64,000 nucleotides of DNA from Bradyrhizobium sp. RD5-C2 (GTDB lineage Bacteria; Pseudomonadota; Alphaproteobacteria; Rhizobiales; Xanthobacteraceae), in the NCBI RefSeq assembly GCF_019972155.1, contig NZ_BOVL01000018.1, forward strand, positions 45,242 through 109,241, written 5' to 3'. Shown piece after piece: positions 50,156 through 58,624 of this stretch. Position 1 is the first letter of the stretch, and the number at the start of each line of letters is the position of its first letter. The notes beneath the pieces were generated by a model. It was not told the DNA's origin and ran no database searches. It saw only the letters and a list, made by a program, of their open reading frames with translations. Position numbers and translations under genes: made by a program.

Positions 50156-51403
50156 TCACGGCGCCGGATAGATCGGCTTGCCGGTCGCGGTCTCGTGCGG
50201 ATAGATCGAGACGAACTTGATGTGATCGTGCTCGTCGACCGTGAGCTGGCCGAGCGGCGTCAACTCGCCGATCTGGCCGCCGGTCTCATCCAGCGCGAAG
50301 GTGCCGTCCAGCGTCTTGAGCTGGCCGCTGAGCGAGAACACCGCGCGGCGCAGCTCCATCTGGTCGAGACTGGTCGCAACCGACAGCGTCTTCTCGATCA
50401 CCAGCGCGGTGGTGTAGCCGGCCACCGCGTTGAAGCCGAACTCCATCTTGCCGTCGTTGTACTTCTTCAGCCAGGCGGTGCGGAAATCCTTCATGGTCAT
50501 CCCGAAATTGACGGGATAATCCAGCTCGGACGGCGGCACGTAGGTCCAGACATGCTCGAGGCCCTTGGCGCCGACGTTCTTCTCGAGCAGCTCGGTCTCG
50601 AGGCCGGCATAGATCGCGAACAGCATCTTGAACTTGGTGCCGACGTCCTGGACGTTGCGCAGGAAGGCGATGTCGTTCGGCGCGTAGCCGAAATGGATCA
50701 CCGCGTCGGGATTGGTGTTGCTGATGTTGTTGATGATGACGTTGTAGTTGGTGGTCTCGGTCGGGACGCCCTGGTCGTAGACGATCTCGATCGGCGCGCC
50801 GGACTCCTTGACGAACTTGCGGAACGCGTTGGCCTGGGTGCCGGTGAACTCGTTGGTCGCGTAGAGGATTGCGATCTTCTTGATGCCGAGGCCCGGACCG
50901 TCATGGCTGATGAAGTCAGCCACCGGCTTCGGCCAGACCGTCGACACCGGGTCGGCCATCAGCGCGATGTAGGGATTGTCCTTGGAGAAGAAGCTCGCGC
51001 CGGTGCCGGTCTGGTCGAACAGGAACATCTTGTGGTCGCGCGCGATCGCAACCGCCGGCGCCGTCAGCACCGATCCGGAATCGGCGACCAGCAGGTCGAC
51101 CTTATCCTGGGTGACGAGCTGGTTATAGAGCGTCGAGGCGGTCGCGGTGTTGCTCTGGTCGTCATAGGACACGAGCTTGATCGGGATCTTCTTGTCGAAC
51201 GCCTTCACGAACACGCCCCCCTCGGCGTTCTTCTGCTCGACCCACAATTTGAGCGAGCTGTAGACCGGCATCGAGATCGAGGCGTAGCGCCCCGAGGACG
51301 CGTAGAGCGTGCCGATCTTGATCTCCGACGGTGCGTCGGCGGCGATTGCCTGCGTGGCGAATGCGAGGCTGGCAGCGAGTGCCGCGCCGATGATCCTCAG
51401 CAT
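50156..51403 (-). CDS. HAAT ABC transporter substrate-binding protein (cluster 2)
   Basis: A 415-aa LivK-like binding protein with a Sec signal peptide (MLRIIGAALAASLAFATQAIAA, cleavage near residue 22) and a mature opening EIKIGTLYASSGRYASISMPVY. A strong GGGAGGAA Shine-Dalgarno fixes the ATG at 51403. First gene of livK-H-M-G-F-amidase-DUF2848, with five tandem 11-bp units just upstream. Binding is likely to an amide or amino-acid-like compound, given the amidase, but this is inference. Confidence 0.9.
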   Translation of the reverse strand: MLRIIGAALAASLAFATQAIAADAPSEIKIGTLYASSGRYASISMPVYSSLKLWVEQKNAEGGVFVKAFDKKIPIKLVSYDDQSNTATASTLYNQLVTQDKVDLLVADSGSVLTAPAVAIARDHKMFLFDQTGTGASFFSKDNPYIALMADPVSTVWPKPVADFISHDGPGLGIKKIAILYATNEFTGTQANAFRKFVKESGAPIEIVYDQGVPTETTNYNVIINNISNTNPDAVIHFGYAPNDIAFLRNVQDVGTKFKMLFAIYAGLETELLEKNVGAKGLEHVWTYVPPSELDYPVNFGMTMKDFRTAWLKKYNDGKMEFGFNAVAGYTTALVIEKTLSVATSLDQMELRRAVFSLSGQLKTLDGTFALDETGGQIGELTPLGQLTVDEHDHIKFVSIYPHETATGKPIYPAP

Positions 51404-51420
51404 GATGTTATTCCTCCCGG

Positions 51421-51475
51421 GTATCTTGGACGTCTCGTGGACCTGGCTTCGACGTATCTTGGACGTATCTTGGAC
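51421..51475 (-). repeat. Five tandem 11-bp units upstream of the cluster 2 binding-protein gene
   Basis: Read on the minus strand, five consecutive 11-mers occur: GTCCAAGATAC, GTCCAAGATAC, GTCGAAGCCAG, GTCCACGAGAC, GTCCAAGATAC. Three are identical, one has two changes and one is more diverged. The array ends about 7 nt before the Shine-Dalgarno of the binding-protein gene. A period of 11 bp puts every unit on nearly the same helix face, suggesting cooperative protein binding or a leader-RNA element. Confidence 0.85.
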
Positions 51476-51658
51476 CGCGGCCCTTCTACGCGCCGGACCG
51501 GAGCGACACAAGCATCGCGGCCTTAGCAATTGTGCGAGGGGCGGAATATGCGGCATGCGCGGGACACAGGCCGCTGCGCGGGGCGTGGATGGACCGTTGA
51601 CGGGCCTTGGTTCGATGGCGCATCAAGACCGTAACGATTTCGGGAGGAGACATCAGAC

Positions 51659-52072
51659 ATGGCCGAGCCCGCGCGCGCGAAACCAAAGGCGACACCTGAG
51701 ACCCAGCATTTCTGGGACGGCACCAAGGCCGGCGAGCTGCGCCTGCAGCGCTGCGACGCCTGCGCCAATGTCTACTTTCCGCCGCGCCCGTTCTGCCCCT
51801 CCTGCGCCTCGCGCAAGGTCTCGATCTTCAAGGCCAGCGGCAAGGGCAAGCTCTACAGCTACGTCATCAACCATCGTCCCGCCGCGCCCGGCTTCACGCC
51901 GCCTTATGCGATCGCCATCGTCGAGCTCGACGAGGGTCCGCGGATGATGAGCAACATCATCGATTGTCCGCAGACGCCGGAAGCGCTCGAGCTCGACATG
52001 CCGCTCGAGGTCGCCTTCGAGGCACTCGACGACAAGATCACCCTTCCCTTGTTCCGCCCGGCAAAGGGGTGA
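51659..52072 (+). CDS. DUF35 zinc-ribbon/OB-fold acyl-CoA-associated protein
   Basis: A 137-aa protein with a rubredoxin-like zinc ribbon (RCDACANVYFPPRPFCPSCAS, Cx2C-x11-Cx2C, about 36-54) and an OB-fold part (LYSYVINHRPAAPGF…). Such proteins form complexes with thiolase-like enzymes and help bind acyl-CoA. A GGGAGGAG Shine-Dalgarno precedes the ATG. The thiolase gene begins 4 nt after the stop, so a complex of the two products is expected. Confidence 0.9.
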   Translation: MAEPARAKPKATPETQHFWDGTKAGELRLQRCDACANVYFPPRPFCPSCASRKVSIFKASGKGKLYSYVINHRPAAPGFTPPYAIAIVELDEGPRMMSNIIDCPQTPEALELDMPLEVAFEALDDKITLPLFRPAKG

Positions 52073-52076
52073 TGTG

Positions 52077-53216
52077 ATGCGCAGGAACCAGGTTGCCGTC
52101 GTCGGTGCGGCCGAAACCACCGAACTCGGGGTCATCCCGAACATGTCGCAGATCCAGCTGCACGCGGACGCGGCGCTGAATGCAATCGCGGACGCCGGCT
52201 TGAAACTCTCCGACATCGACGGCTTCGCCACCGCGGTCGAGACCCCGCAGCAGATGGCGCACTATCTCGGCATCACCCCGACCTGGGTCGACGGCACCTC
52301 GGTCGGCGGCTGCTCGTTCATGCTGCATGTCCGCCACGCCGCTGCCGCGATCGAGGCCGGCCTCTGCAAGACCGTGCTGATCACCCATGCCGAGAGCGGC
52401 AAGTCGATGATCGGCAAGCAGCCGCGCTTCACCGCACCCGACAGCCTCAACGGCCAGTTCGAGTCGCCGTTCGGCGTCTACGGGCCGCCGAGCATGTTCC
52501 CGATTCCGGTGCTGCGCTTCATGAAGACGCACGGCATCACGCATGAGCAGCTCGCGATGGTCGCCGTCGTGCAGCGCGAATGGGCGGCGAAGAACCCGCG
52601 CGCGACCATGAAGGATCCGATCACGGTCGCCGACGTCCTGAACTCGCGGATGATCGCCTATCCGTTCCGGCTGCTGCAATGCTGCCTCGTCACCGACGGC
52701 GGCGGCGCGCTGATCCTCACCTCGGCCGATCGCGCCAAGGATTTCCCGCAAAAGCCGGTCTACATTCTCGGCACCGGCGAGAGCGTGGAGACGCCGATGG
52801 TCAGCCAGATGAAGACCTTTGACTCATCGCGCGCCTTCAGGGTGGCGGGCCCGTTGGCGTTCAAGGAGGCCGGCATCGCCCACAAGGACGTCGATCATCT
52901 GATGATCTACGACGCCTTCGCGCATCTGCCGCTCTACGGCCTCGGCGACCTCGGCTTCATGCCACATGAGGAAACCGGCAAGTTCATCGCCGACGGCAAC
53001 ACCCGCCCCGGCGGCAAGCTGCCGCTCAACACCAATGGCGGCGGGCTGAGCTACATGCACTCCGGCATGTACGGCATGTACGCGCTGCAGGAGAGCGTGC
53101 GACAGATGCGCGGCATCGCGCCGGCGCAGGTGCCGAATGCGAAGATCTCGGTCTGCCACGGCGTCGGTGGCATGTTCGCCGCGTCAGGCACCATCATCTT
53201 TACGAACGAGAAGTAA
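52077..53216 (+). CDS. Thiolase-superfamily enzyme (SCP-x/Ltp2-like) paired with DUF35
   Basis: A 379-aa non-decarboxylating thiolase-type protein: GGCSFMLHVRHAAAAIEAGLC near residue 80 contains a cysteine in the usual nucleophile region. LLQCCLVTDGGGALILTSADRA and the C-terminal NTNGGGLSYMHSG and CHGVGGMFAASGT match the DUF35-partnered group. Members either cleave 3-ketoacyl-CoA or catalyse retro-aldol cleavage of branched or steroid side chains. Whether the cysteine is catalytic cannot be settled by eye. The ATG at 52077 is preceded by an in-frame GTG. Confidence 0.85.
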   Translation: MRRNQVAVVGAAETTELGVIPNMSQIQLHADAALNAIADAGLKLSDIDGFATAVETPQQMAHYLGITPTWVDGTSVGGCSFMLHVRHAAAAIEAGLCKTVLITHAESGKSMIGKQPRFTAPDSLNGQFESPFGVYGPPSMFPIPVLRFMKTHGITHEQLAMVAVVQREWAAKNPRATMKDPITVADVLNSRMIAYPFRLLQCCLVTDGGGALILTSADRAKDFPQKPVYILGTGESVETPMVSQMKTFDSSRAFRVAGPLAFKEAGIAHKDVDHLMIYDAFAHLPLYGLGDLGFMPHEETGKFIADGNTRPGGKLPLNTNGGGLSYMHSGMYGMYALQESVRQMRGIAPAQVPNAKISVCHGVGGMFAASGTIIFTNEK

Positions 53217-53220
53217 CGCC

Positions 53221-53301
53221 CGTCGTTCCGGGGCGCGCGAAGCGCGAACCCGGAACCTCGAGATTCCGGGTTCGATGCTGGCGCATCGCCCCGGAATGAC
53301 G
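53221..53301. repeat. Dispersed palindromic repeat (GTCGTTCCGGGGCG family), copy 3
   Basis: CGTCGTTCCGGGGCG at one end and CGCCCCGGAATGACG at the other, with an inner pair CCCGGAATCTCGAGGTTCCGGG-like (CCCGGAACCTCGAGATTCCGGG). It fills the gap between the thiolase and SDR genes inside a same-strand gene run. Confidence 0.8.
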
Positions 53302-53324
53302 GACAGCAAACCAGGAGAACCCAC

Positions 53325-54239
53325 ATGGCAAAATCACTGCAGGATAAGGTCATCATCGTCACCGGCGCGGGCCGCGGCATCGGCCGCGAGATCGCGCTGC
53401 TCTGCGCCGCGGAAGGCGCCAAGGTCGTGGTCAACGATCCCGGCGGCGCCGCCGACGGTGGCGGCTCGAATGCTGCGCCCGCTGAGGAAGTGGTCGAGGA
53501 GATCAAGAAGCGCGGCGGCACTGCCGTTGCCAATTTCGAGTCGGTGGCGGAAGCGATCCCGGCCAGCAAGATCGTGAAGACCGCGACCGATCATTTCGGC
53601 CGGCTCGACGGCGTCGTCAACAATGCCGGCATCCTGCGCGACATGATCTTCCACAAGATGAGCGTGGAAGCCTTCGAGGCCGTCATCAAGGTGCATCTGA
53701 TGGGCTCGTTCTATGTCAGCCACGCTGCGGCGCGCATCTACCGCGAGCAGGAATCAGGCTCGTTCGTGCACTTCACCTCGACTTCCGGCCTGATCGGCAA
53801 TTACGGCCAGGCCAACTACGCCGCCGCCAAGCTCGGCATCGTCGGCCTGTCGAAATCGATCGCGCTCGACATGGGCCGCTTCAACGTCCGCTCGAACTGC
53901 GTGTCGCCGTTCGCCTGGACCCGGATGATCGGCACCATCCCGACCGAGACCGACGCCGAGAAGGCCCGCGTCGAGAAGATCAAGCAGATGGGCCCGGAAA
54001 AGATCGCGCCGGTCTGCGCCTATCTGCTCTCGGACGCCGCCAAGGACGTCACCGGACAGATCTTCGGCGTGCGCATGAACGAGATCTTCCTGTTCGGCCA
54101 GCATCGTCCGGTGCGCTCGGTGCATCGCGGCGAAGGCTGGACGCCCGAGACCATTGCGGAACACGGCATGCCGGCGCTGAAGGGATCGTTCGCCAAGCTC
54201 GACCGCTCGGCCGACGTCTTCACCTGGGATCCGATCTGA
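53325..54239 (+). CDS. SDR resembling the 3-hydroxyacyl-CoA dehydrogenase part of MFE-2/HSD17B4
   Basis: A 304-aa short-chain dehydrogenase: cofactor loop VTGAGRGIGREIA (about 11-23), DPGGAADGGGSNAAPAEEVVEEIKKRGG (the long insertion typical of MFE-2 N-terminal domains), NNAGILRD, and catalytic Ser/Tyr/Lys in TSTSGLIGNYGQANYAAAKLG. It is likely an NAD-dependent 3-hydroxyacyl-CoA dehydrogenase that feeds the thiolase upstream. It has a C-terminal tail beyond the usual SDR length. It ends in a triple repeat followed by a terminator. Confidence 0.88.
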   Translation: MAKSLQDKVIIVTGAGRGIGREIALLCAAEGAKVVVNDPGGAADGGGSNAAPAEEVVEEIKKRGGTAVANFESVAEAIPASKIVKTATDHFGRLDGVVNNAGILRDMIFHKMSVEAFEAVIKVHLMGSFYVSHAAARIYREQESGSFVHFTSTSGLIGNYGQANYAAAKLGIVGLSKSIALDMGRFNVRSNCVSPFAWTRMIGTIPTETDAEKARVEKIKQMGPEKIAPVCAYLLSDAAKDVTGQIFGVRMNEIFLFGQHRPVRSVHRGEGWTPETIAEHGMPALKGSFAKLDRSADVFTWDPI

Positions 54240-54270
54240 ACTGATCCGATCTCAATTTGGGATCCGATCT
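54228..54270 (+). repeat. Triple direct repeat of GATCCGATCT at the end of the SDR gene
   Basis: GATCCGATCT occurs at 54228-54237 (inside the last codons), 54243-54252 and 54261-54270. This suggests local duplication around the stop codon. The extra copies are non-coding, followed by the terminator hairpin. Confidence 0.85.
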
Positions 54271-54287
54271 GACAGTTTTATGAAAAA

Positions 54288-54315
54288 GTCGCCTCGGCGA
54301 AACCGCCGGGGCGAC
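54288..54315 (+). terminator. Rho-independent terminator after the SDR gene
   Basis: GTCGCCTCGGCG-AAAC-CGCCGGGGCGAC: a 12-bp stem (one T-G wobble) with a 4-nt loop, followed by ACACTCTTTGGTTGTTT, a moderate T-rich tail. Ends the DUF35-thiolase-SDR transcript. Confidence 0.7.
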
Positions 54316-54412
54316 ACACTCTTTGGTTGTTTCTTCATAACGCGCCCGCATTGTGCCCGAATTGCCGGCGCATGATCGCCCTCCCGATAACAAAAAACCT
54401 GGGAGGACTTTC

Positions 54413-55525
54413 GTGACAAATCCAAACAACACAGAGCAACACGAGAGCGACGGCGCGAAGGCGTTCGACCGTCGAACCATCTTGCGCGGCGCAACCGCGC
54501 TTGCTGCAACCGCGATGGCTGCATCCGATGCTGCAGCGCGCGACTTCGGCCGCAATGCGGAGCCGCAGCGTTATCCTGACCCCGACATCGTCGTGATCGA
54601 CGACAAGCGCTTCAAGGCCAAGGTCGGCAACACCGCGATCAAGCGGCTGTACACCGGCTGCCTCTGGGCTGAAGGTCCAGCCTGGAACGCGCAGGGCCAG
54701 TATCTGGTGTGGAGCGACATCCCGGCCAACCGGCAGTTGCGCTACCTCGACGATGACGGCCACATCTCTGAGCAGTTCCACAAGCCGTCGAACGAGGCAA
54801 ACGGCTCGACCTTCGATTTCGAGGGCCGACAGATCACGGCCGAGCGCACGCGGCTGGTGCGTTACGAGCACGACGGAACCGTCACCTCATTGGCCGAGCA
54901 AGCCAATGGCAAGCAGCTCAACGGGCCGAACGACATGGTCGTGCATCCCAACGACAAGTCGATCTGGTTCACCGATCCCGGATACGGCGCGATCTCGATC
55001 TATGAGGGCCAGCGCGCCAACACCGGCTCGAACCAGCCCTACCAGAAGGAGGCCGTCTACCGCATCGATGCTGCCACCGGACAGATCACGAAGGTTGCCG
55101 ACGAACCGTTCAAGCCGAACGGCATCGCCTTCAGCCACGACTACAAGAAGGTCTATGTCTGCGACACCGGCATCACGCACTATCCGAACGCGAAGAACAT
55201 CGTCTGGCAGTACGACCTCAACGGTGACAAGCTCTCCAACCCGCGCACGCTGATCGACATGACGCTCGACGGCAAGTCAGGCTTCCCCGACGGCATGCGT
55301 GTCGACATCGACGGCAACATCTGGGTCGGCGCCGGCTGGGTCGGCCCGGGCTATGACGGCGTGCAGGTGTTCGCGCCCGACGGTGTGCGCATAGGCCAGA
55401 TCCTGCTGCCGGAGACTTGCGCCAACCTCACCTTCGGCGGCAAGAAGCGCAACCGCCTGTTCATGACCGCAAGCCAGTCGCTCTACGCGGTCTATGTCGA
55501 GACCAGAGGCGCACACAACTGTTGA
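54413..55525 (+). CDS. Tat-exported SMP-30/gluconolactonase-like protein
   Basis: A 370-aa beta-propeller hydrolase of the SMP-30/gluconolactonase/LRE family. An N-terminal Tat-type signal has a twin arginine (FDRRTILRGATALAATAMAASDAAA, about 20-45). The propeller carries CLWAEGPAWNAQGQYLVWSDIPANR, KQLNGPNDMVVHPNDKSIWFTDPGYG, FKPNGIAFSHDYKKVYVCDTG and FPDGMRVDIDGNIWVG, with the metal ligands Glu, Asn and Asp of the family. The GTG at 54413 has GGGAGGA 5 nt upstream. It opens sugar or other lactones in the periplasm; the substrate is unknown. Own transcription unit after a terminator. Confidence 0.87.
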   Translation: MTNPNNTEQHESDGAKAFDRRTILRGATALAATAMAASDAAARDFGRNAEPQRYPDPDIVVIDDKRFKAKVGNTAIKRLYTGCLWAEGPAWNAQGQYLVWSDIPANRQLRYLDDDGHISEQFHKPSNEANGSTFDFEGRQITAERTRLVRYEHDGTVTSLAEQANGKQLNGPNDMVVHPNDKSIWFTDPGYGAISIYEGQRANTGSNQPYQKEAVYRIDAATGQITKVADEPFKPNGIAFSHDYKKVYVCDTGITHYPNAKNIVWQYDLNGDKLSNPRTLIDMTLDGKSGFPDGMRVDIDGNIWVGAGWVGPGYDGVQVFAPDGVRIGQILLPETCANLTFGGKKRNRLFMTASQSLYAVYVETRGAHNC

Positions 55526-55532
55526 TCTAACC

Positions 55533-55685
55533 GTCGTCCCGGCCTAGTGCGCGATTGCGCACGGGGCCGGGACTACGACCGCGGTGGATTGTCGAAGAAA
55601 GCTGGGGCCCAAACCGTTCACGGCACGACCAGTCGTGGTTATGGATCCCGGCCCCGTGCGCAATCGCGCACTAGGCCGGGACGAC
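55533..55685. repeat. Long palindromic repeat with perfect 40-bp arms
   Basis: Arms 55533-55572 and 55646-55685 are perfect inverted copies (left begins GTCGTCCCGGCCTAGTGCGC), separated by 73 nt. Each arm itself contains the palindrome GTGCGCGATTGCGCAC. It lies exactly between the convergent gluconolactonase and ppc genes, so it may act as a two-way terminator. Same family as the copies at 39062-39197 and 62106-62244. Confidence 0.92.
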
Positions 55686-55692
55686 AGCGTGG

Positions 55693-58488
55693 CTAGCCGC
55701 TGTTCCTCAACCCCGCCGAGATCCCGTTGATCGTGATCTGAATCCCGCGCAGCACCTGCTCGTCGGGGTTCTGCGCGCCGCGGTGCTCCTTCAACAGCTC
55801 CACCTGCACGTGGTTGAGCGGATCCATGTACGGGAAGCGGTTGCGGATGCCGCGTTCCAGCAGCGGGTTGCCCTGCAGCAGCCGGTCGTGACCCATGATG
55901 TCGAGCAGCGTCTCGATCGAAAGATGCCACTCGCGGCGGATCTGGCCAAAGATCTTCTCGCGCAGCGCAACATCAGGCACCAGCTCGGCATAGCGCGAGG
56001 CGATCGCGATCGAGCTCTTCGCCAGCACCATGTCCATGTTGGAGAGCAGCGTGCGGAAGAACGGCCATTCCTTGTAGAGCTCCTGCAGGAACGGCATGCC
56101 CTGCTCCGGGTGCTCGGCAATCCAGGTCTCGACCGCGCTGCCGAAGCCGTACCAGCCCGGCAGCATCAGCCGGCATTGCGCCCAGGAGAACACCCACGGA
56201 ATCGCACGCAGGTCCTCGATCTCGCGGGTCTTCTTACGCGAGGCCGGACGGCTGCCGATGTTCAAGGTCGCGATCTCGTTGATGACGGTCGAACCCCAGA
56301 AATAGTCGGCGAAGCCTTCGGTCTCGTAGACGAGACCGCGATAGGCCTTGAACGCAAGCGCGGAAATCTCCTCCATCGCCTTGAGATATTCGGGGCGCGG
56401 CGCGCTCTGCCGCGGCTGCAGCAGGCTGGTTTCCAGCGTGGCCGCGGCGAGGATTTCCAGGTTGCTGCGGCCGACCTCGGCATTGGAATATTTCGAGGAG
56501 ATGATCTCGCCCTGCTCGGTGATGCGGATCTGGCCGTTCACTGCGCCGCCGGGCTGCGCGATGATCGCGTCATAGCTCGGGCCGCCGCCGCGGCCGACCG
56601 AGCCGCCGCGGCCATGGAACAGGCGCAGCCGCACGCCGTGGCGCTCAAACACCTCGACGAGGCCGATCTCGGCCTTGTAGAGTTCCCAGCCGGAAGTGAC
56701 GAAGCCGCCGTCCTTGTTGCTGTCGGAATAGCCGAGCATCACCTCCTGCACGCTGCCGAGACTGTCGACCAGCTTGCGATAGTCGTGCAGCACCAGCATG
56801 CGGTCCATGATGCCGCTGGAGGCCTGCAGATCCTCGATGGTCTCGAACAGCGGCACGATGTTGATGGCGCTGCGGCCGGACGGATTGACCAGCCCGACCT
56901 CCTTCAGCAGCACCGCGACCTCGAGCATGTCGGACATGCCCTTGCACATCGAGATGATGCATTGAGGGATCACTTCGGGGCCGAACCTGGCGTGGGCCTC
57001 GGCCGCGGCGCGGAACACGGCGAGCTCGCTCTGGGTCTCCTCGGAATATTTGACGAAGGGCGAAGCCAGCGGCCGCGCGTTGCGCAATTCGCCGAGCAGC
57101 AGGCTGACGCGCGCATCCTCGCCGAGCGCCAGATACGACGTGCCGGGATTTGCAGTGTCGAGCAGCTCGGCGACAGTACGCTCATGCACCGCCGAATTCT
57201 GGCGGACGTCGAGCCGCGCCAGATGGAATCCGAAGCAATCCACCGCCCGCCGCAACTGCCGCAGCCGGCCGCGCGCGATCACCCCGGAATTGTTCGCGAT
57301 CAGCGAGCGATTGAGCACGTCGAGATCGGCCTGGAATTCCATGACGCTCGCATAGGGCTCGGCCTTGCCCACCGGCGGCCGCGTGGTTTCGACCTCGAGC
57401 CGCATGGCAGTCGCTGCGAGCCGCGCATAGATCCCGGATACCGCCAGACGATACGGCTCGCCGCTGCGATGCGGCGAGGTGTCCGGCGAACGCTCGGCCA
57501 GGATGCGCAATTCGTCCGAGACGTCGGCGAGGTGCGCCGCAAGCGACAGCTCGGCGCCGAGCGTATGCAACTGTTCGAGATAGAAGCTGAGCACCCGGCT
57601 CGACTGCAGCCGCAGCGTGCCGCGCATCACCTCCGCGGTGACGAACGGATTGCCGTCGCGGTCGCCGCCGATCCAGCTGCCCATTCGGAGGAACGAGGCG
57701 AGCTCGCCCGCCTCGCCGCCCTCCTTGTTCAGCCGGTCCTCCAGCGCGCAGTGCACGCGCGGGACCTCCTGCAAGAAGGTGTAATCGTAGAACGACAGGC
57801 CGTTGGCGACCTCGTCGAGCACGGTCAGCTTGGTCCGGCGCAGCAGGTTGGTCTGCCACAACGTCACGACCGCGCGGCGCAGCTGCTCGTCGCTGGCTTC
57901 GCTCTCCTCCGGCGTCATCTGCAGCCGCTCGCGGCGGTCGAGCAGGTCCGCGATCTCCATCTCGCGGTCCATCGTGCTCTTGCGGCGGACCTCGGTCGGA
58001 TGCGCGGTCAGGACCGGGCTGACCAGCGCATTCTTGAAGAAGCTGCGCAGATCGGCCGGGCTGATGCCGGCCTGGCGGGCATGCACCAGCGTCTGCTCCA
58101 GCGTGCTCGGGCGGGGCGCCCCGCCGGGGCCGCGGCTGCGCATCTGGCGGATATTGTTCTGGTCCTCGGCAATGTTGGCGAGGTGGGAGAAATAGCTGAA
58201 GGCGCGGACGATCCGCAGCGTCTCGTCGATCGACATGCCGTCGAGGATGCCTTCCAGCTCCCGCCGCGCCAGCTTGTCCTCGTCGCGGTGGAACCGGACC
58301 GAGGTCTGGCGGATGCGCTCGACCAGGTCGAACACGCCGGCCCCCTCCTGGTCGCGGACGGTGTCGCCGAGCACGCGCCCCAGCAGCCGGATGTCGTTCC
58401 GGAGCCGTGCATCCTCCTCCTGTGCCGCCTTCTCTGCGGCACTCCTGGCACCGTTGTCGGTGTCGGAAGGCATGGTCTGGGGTGACAT
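55693..58488 (-). CDS. ppc: Phosphoenolpyruvate carboxylase
   Basis: Cytosolic enzyme that carboxylates PEP to oxaloacetate, replenishing the TCA cycle. The 931-aa length is normal. Signatures: catalytic His in VLTAHPTEVRRKS (about 160), LGYSDSNKDGG (about 590), FHGRGGSVGRGGGPS (about 625) and the C-terminal GISAGLRNSG. The ATG at 58488 is used; the N-terminal tail is slightly acidic and variable. Single gene, convergent with the gluconolactonase-like gene, with no operon partner. Confidence 0.97.
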   Translation of the reverse strand: MSPQTMPSDTDNGARSAAEKAAQEEDARLRNDIRLLGRVLGDTVRDQEGAGVFDLVERIRQTSVRFHRDEDKLARRELEGILDGMSIDETLRIVRAFSYFSHLANIAEDQNNIRQMRSRGPGGAPRPSTLEQTLVHARQAGISPADLRSFFKNALVSPVLTAHPTEVRRKSTMDREMEIADLLDRRERLQMTPEESEASDEQLRRAVVTLWQTNLLRRTKLTVLDEVANGLSFYDYTFLQEVPRVHCALEDRLNKEGGEAGELASFLRMGSWIGGDRDGNPFVTAEVMRGTLRLQSSRVLSFYLEQLHTLGAELSLAAHLADVSDELRILAERSPDTSPHRSGEPYRLAVSGIYARLAATAMRLEVETTRPPVGKAEPYASVMEFQADLDVLNRSLIANNSGVIARGRLRQLRRAVDCFGFHLARLDVRQNSAVHERTVAELLDTANPGTSYLALGEDARVSLLLGELRNARPLASPFVKYSEETQSELAVFRAAAEAHARFGPEVIPQCIISMCKGMSDMLEVAVLLKEVGLVNPSGRSAINIVPLFETIEDLQASSGIMDRMLVLHDYRKLVDSLGSVQEVMLGYSDSNKDGGFVTSGWELYKAEIGLVEVFERHGVRLRLFHGRGGSVGRGGGPSYDAIIAQPGGAVNGQIRITEQGEIISSKYSNAEVGRSNLEILAAATLETSLLQPRQSAPRPEYLKAMEEISALAFKAYRGLVYETEGFADYFWGSTVINEIATLNIGSRPASRKKTREIEDLRAIPWVFSWAQCRLMLPGWYGFGSAVETWIAEHPEQGMPFLQELYKEWPFFRTLLSNMDMVLAKSSIAIASRYAELVPDVALREKIFGQIRREWHLSIETLLDIMGHDRLLQGNPLLERGIRNRFPYMDPLNHVQVELLKEHRGAQNPDEQVLRGIQITINGISAGLRNSG

Positions 58489-58624
58489 GGCGGGCTACTC
58501 CAGAGGCTGCCGGGTTCCTCCGGAGTGTGCGCTTTTTTTGCCGCAGCGCAAGATGAACTTGGAAGCGCTGCACACACACCCATGTCGTCCCGGCGAAGGC
58601 TGGGACAACGGTTGCTTGGTGCCC

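Noticed and set aside
55783..58485. A 900-codon plus-strand open frame antisense to ppc
   Set aside because: Same reason: it mirrors the codons of PEP carboxylase and shows no recognisable fold.
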